A DNA stretch of 64,000 nucleotides from NCBI RefSeq assembly GCF_020907275.1, contig NZ_JAJJWI010000001.1:362151-426150 (forward strand), read 5' to 3'. The position numbers were made by a program, and so were the translations under genes. The stretch comes from Pontibacter silvestris. Lineage in GTDB: Bacteria; Bacteroidota; Bacteroidia; Cytophagales; Hymenobacteraceae. The notes under the pieces were generated by a model. The model was given only the letters and a program-made list of their open reading frames with translations, was not told where the DNA came from and did no database searches. Shown in pieces: positions 62,215 to 64,000 of this stretch; position 1 is the stretch's first letter, and each line of letters starts with the position of its first letter.

Positions 62215-63272
62215 AAAAGATACTTCTTATAGAAGATAACCAGGAAATAAGGGAGAACACATCTGAAATTTTAGCATTAGCAAACTATAAAGTTATAGAG
62301 GCAGAGCATGGAAGAGCAGGAGTGGAACTGGCGAAAAAAGAGCTTCCAGACCTGATTGTATGTGACATTATGATGCCGCAGCTGGATGGCTACGGAGTAT
62401 TGCACATGCTTAGCAAGAACCCTGTAACGGCAAGTATTCCTTTTATTTTTCTAACTGCTAAATCTGAGAAAGAGGACTTCCGCAAAGGAATGAACCTGGG
62501 AGCCGACGATTATCTTACTAAGCCCTTTGACGATGTGGAATTATTGGATGCTATTGAGATTCGCCTTAAAAAGAGCGAAATATTAAGGTCAGAGTTTAAG
62601 AAGAATGCAGAGGGGCTGGATGAGTTTATTCAGGAAGCAAAGGGCTACGAAGAACTGGAGAAGCTGATCTCAGAAAACCGTAGACTGACTTCTATTAAGA
62701 AAAAGCAGTACCTGTTTATGGAGGGGAACAGACCCAATGCACTGTTTTTTTTAAATAAAGGCAAGGTAAAGGCTTTTAAGTCAAACGAAGATGGGAGGGA
62801 ATATATTACTAACCTATACAAAGACGGAGACTTTATAGGCTATCTTGATCTGCTGGAAGAAACAACATATCGTGAATCGGCTATGGCTCTGGAGGAGTCG
62901 GAGGTATACATCATTCCTAAAGATGATTTCTTTAACCTGCTGCACCGCAACCGCGACGTGGCCAGTAAGTTTATAAAAATACTTTCTGATAACCTGGCTG
63001 ACAGGGAAGAACGCCTGCTTAAGTTAGCTTATAATTCTGTTAGAAAGCGTGTGGCTGAATCTCTGATGCTTGTGGAGAAACAGTATCAGCGCGAGGAGGG
63101 AGCCCAGAAGCAGATTACCATTTCAAGAGAAGATCTTGCCAGCATAGTAGGAGCTTCTAAAGAAACCGTAATCCGCACCCTTGCTGATTTCAAAGATGAA
63201 AAATTGATTGATAGCCAGGGAAGCAGAATAACGATCCTGGATATGGATAAACTTAGCCGTATGCGTAACTAG
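62211..63272 (+). CDS. Receiver fused to CRP/FNR-type transcription regulator
   Basis: This 353-residue protein has an N-terminal receiver (phospho-acceptor D52 in VCDIMMPQLDG, KP near 102), a linker helix, a cyclic-nucleotide-binding-like sensor domain (about 165-265, ALFFLNKGKVKAF, YKDGDFIGYLDLL) and a CRP-type winged helix (about 280-350, ISREDLASIVGASKETVIRTLADF). The recognition helix keeps the Glu and Arg of CRP/FNR, with Ile in place of the FNR Ser. There are no Cys residues for an iron-sulphur cluster. It should be driven by phosphorylation from the upstream kinases. It is the DNA-binding output of the cluster and lies just before hemA. Confidence 0.94.
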   Translation: MKKILLIEDNQEIRENTSEILALANYKVIEAEHGRAGVELAKKELPDLIVCDIMMPQLDGYGVLHMLSKNPVTASIPFIFLTAKSEKEDFRKGMNLGADDYLTKPFDDVELLDAIEIRLKKSEILRSEFKKNAEGLDEFIQEAKGYEELEKLISENRRLTSIKKKQYLFMEGNRPNALFFLNKGKVKAFKSNEDGREYITNLYKDGDFIGYLDLLEETTYRESAMALEESEVYIIPKDDFFNLLHRNRDVASKFIKILSDNLADREERLLKLAYNSVRKRVAESLMLVEKQYQREEGAQKQITISREDLASIVGASKETVIRTLADFKDEKLIDSQGSRITILDMDKLSRMRN

Positions 63273-63336
63273 GCTTCAGGCTGATACAGTTGGTAATGTT
63301 TTTAAATTCATATGGTGATAAAGATCCTGTCAGGAA

Positions 63337-63350
63337 CTGATATTTATCAT
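63337..63350. promoter_or_regulatory. FNR-like palindrome upstream of hemA (site 3)
   Basis: CTGAT-ATTT-ATCAT, the same core as sites 1 and 2. If GAATTTTG (63373-63380) is the -7 element, the centre lies about 40 bp before the transcription start, a class II activator position. A weaker TGAT-AAAG-ATCC lies at 63316-63327. Confidence 0.6.
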
Positions 63351-63401
63351 ATTTACTGACCATATGTTTTCTGAATTTTGTATTACTTAATTTGAAAGAT
63401 A

Positions 63402-64000
63402 ATGCAAAATAGATTTAAAGCACTTAGTTTATCATATAAAGACGTTCCGATTGCAGTACGGGAAGCGGTAGCACTGAACGAAATAGCTTGTAAGAACCTG
63501 CTTGATAAAATCAGGGAGTTTACAAGTGCTAATGATGTGCTGGTCCTTTCCACCTGTAACCGCATGGAAATCTATTATTCCGCAGACATTGATCTTTCCC
63601 GGCAACTGATTAAGTTGATTGCAGTTGAAAAGGGCTTTATCGCGACAAGAGAAGTTGCTCCTTATTTCAAAAGAATAACTCAACATGAAGCAGCTGTGCA
63701 GCACCTGTTTTATGTATCACTAGGGCTGGAGTCTCAGGTGGTAGGTGATATGCAGATATTAAACCAGGTAAAGAAAGCCTACCAGTGGACAGCCGATGCC
63801 GACATGGCTGGCCCTTTCCTGCACAGACTGCTGCATACTATTTTTGCAGCTAACAAGCAGGTAGTTAATGAAACAGCTTTTCGTGATGGTGCTGCCTCTG
63901 TATCTTATGCAACAGTGGAGTTGGTAGAAGAGCTTACCAGAGATATAGAAAACCCGCGTATATTGATGATTGGTGTTGGAGAGATCGGGGCTAACGTATG
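63402..64000 (+). CDS. hemA: Glutamyl-tRNA reductase, C-terminus cut by window edge
   Basis: I translated this by hand from ATG 63402; the frame is open to base 64000 (199 codons). The catalytic Cys is C52 in LSTCNRMEIYYS, followed by the family motifs LFYVSLGLESQVVGDMQILNQVKKAY and the start of the Rossmann domain (ILMIGVGEIGANV). HemA makes glutamate-1-semialdehyde, the first committed step of haem synthesis from glutamate. The gene follows the receiver-CRP gene by 129 bp, with an FNR-like site between. HemA is regulated by FNR-type proteins in Pseudomonas, which fits this context. Confidence 0.96.
   Translation, partial: MQNRFKALSLSYKDVPIAVREAVALNEIACKNLLDKIREFTSANDVLVLSTCNRMEIYYSADIDLSRQLIKLIAVEKGFIATREVAPYFKRITQHEAAVQHLFYVSLGLESQVVGDMQILNQVKKAYQWTADADMAGPFLHRLLHTIFAANKQVVNETAFRDGAASVSYATVELVEELTRDIENPRILMIGVGEIGANV

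Noticed and set aside
1-64000. CRISPR array, prophage, integron or plasmid replication genes
   Set aside because: No regularly spaced repeats, phage structural genes, integrase or replication initiator were seen.

Overview
The window looks like chromosomal DNA from an aerobic, probably pigmented Bacteroidota of the Cytophagales/Hymenobacteraceae type (Pontibacter or Hymenobacter relatives). This is an inference from gene content: a DUF3276/PUR-alpha protein, a DUF6600 protein, a tricorn-like S41 peptidase, DUF6660 plus a carboxypeptidase-regulatory-like TonB receptor, many hybrid histidine kinases, weak Shine-Dalgarno signals and Bacteroidota-type promoters (TTTG, spacer, TAnnTTTG). No rRNA, CRISPR array, prophage or plasmid function was seen.

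Layout. 1-1.6 kb: minus-strand operon HPt, single-domain receiver, TPR/YaiO outer-membrane protein (cut by the window edge). 1.9-6.7 kb: aminopeptidase P, DUF6600 secreted protein, di-haem cytochrome c peroxidase. 7.5-10.1 kb: tail-anchored DnaQ-type exonuclease translationally coupled to a cNMP/CBS/nucleotidyltransferase protein. 10-17.3 kb: GNAT, 2H phosphoesterase, AEC transporter, YchF, DUF3276, RlpA, DUF58, AlkA-like glycosylase. 17.6 kb: an aberrant tRNA-Leu-like RNA with its own terminator. 18-31 kb: SDR and epimerase pair, tricorn-like peptidase, DUF922-like protease, orphan LuxR-type HTH, ACT protein, class A PBP, AraC regulator divergent from a DUF1080 protein. 31.2-35.6 kb: fasciclin lipoprotein, then a putative metal-handling trio (DUF6660, TonB receptor, CDF-like transporter). 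36.1-42.8 kb: tightly overlapping operon of a giant hybrid kinase, CheR, CheB and a receiver-kinase. 42.9-44.4 kb: a 5'-truncated universal stress protein gene abutting a truncated IS630-type element. 44.5-45.9 kb: convergent pair of a NuiA-like nuclease inhibitor and a secreted NucA-like nuclease. 46-53 kb: ThrA, MFS sugar porter, DUF4861 lipoprotein, orphan TcmP-like protein. 53.6-58.6 kb: small secreted, STAS/SEC14-like, receiver, membrane, universal stress and thioredoxin-fold proteins. 58.9-63.3 kb: FixL-like double PAS kinase, receiver, receiver-kinase and receiver-CRP/FNR fusion, followed by hemA (cut by the window edge).

The most coherent story is at the right end. Both PAS domains of the kinase keep the FixL haem-ligand His and the following Arg. 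The cluster ends in a receiver fused to a CRP/FNR-type DNA-binding protein. Three near-identical FNR-like palindromes (TGAT-N4-ATCAT) lie in intergenic DNA: before hemA, between the universal stress gene and the thioredoxin-like gene, and just beyond the IS remnant that separates a second universal stress gene from its upstream DNA. This suggests a local oxygen/redox regulon. Other notable items are the tRNA-like RNA with a 43-nt variable arm and an unexpected anticodon, the nuclease/inhibitor pair, and the IS630-mediated damage.
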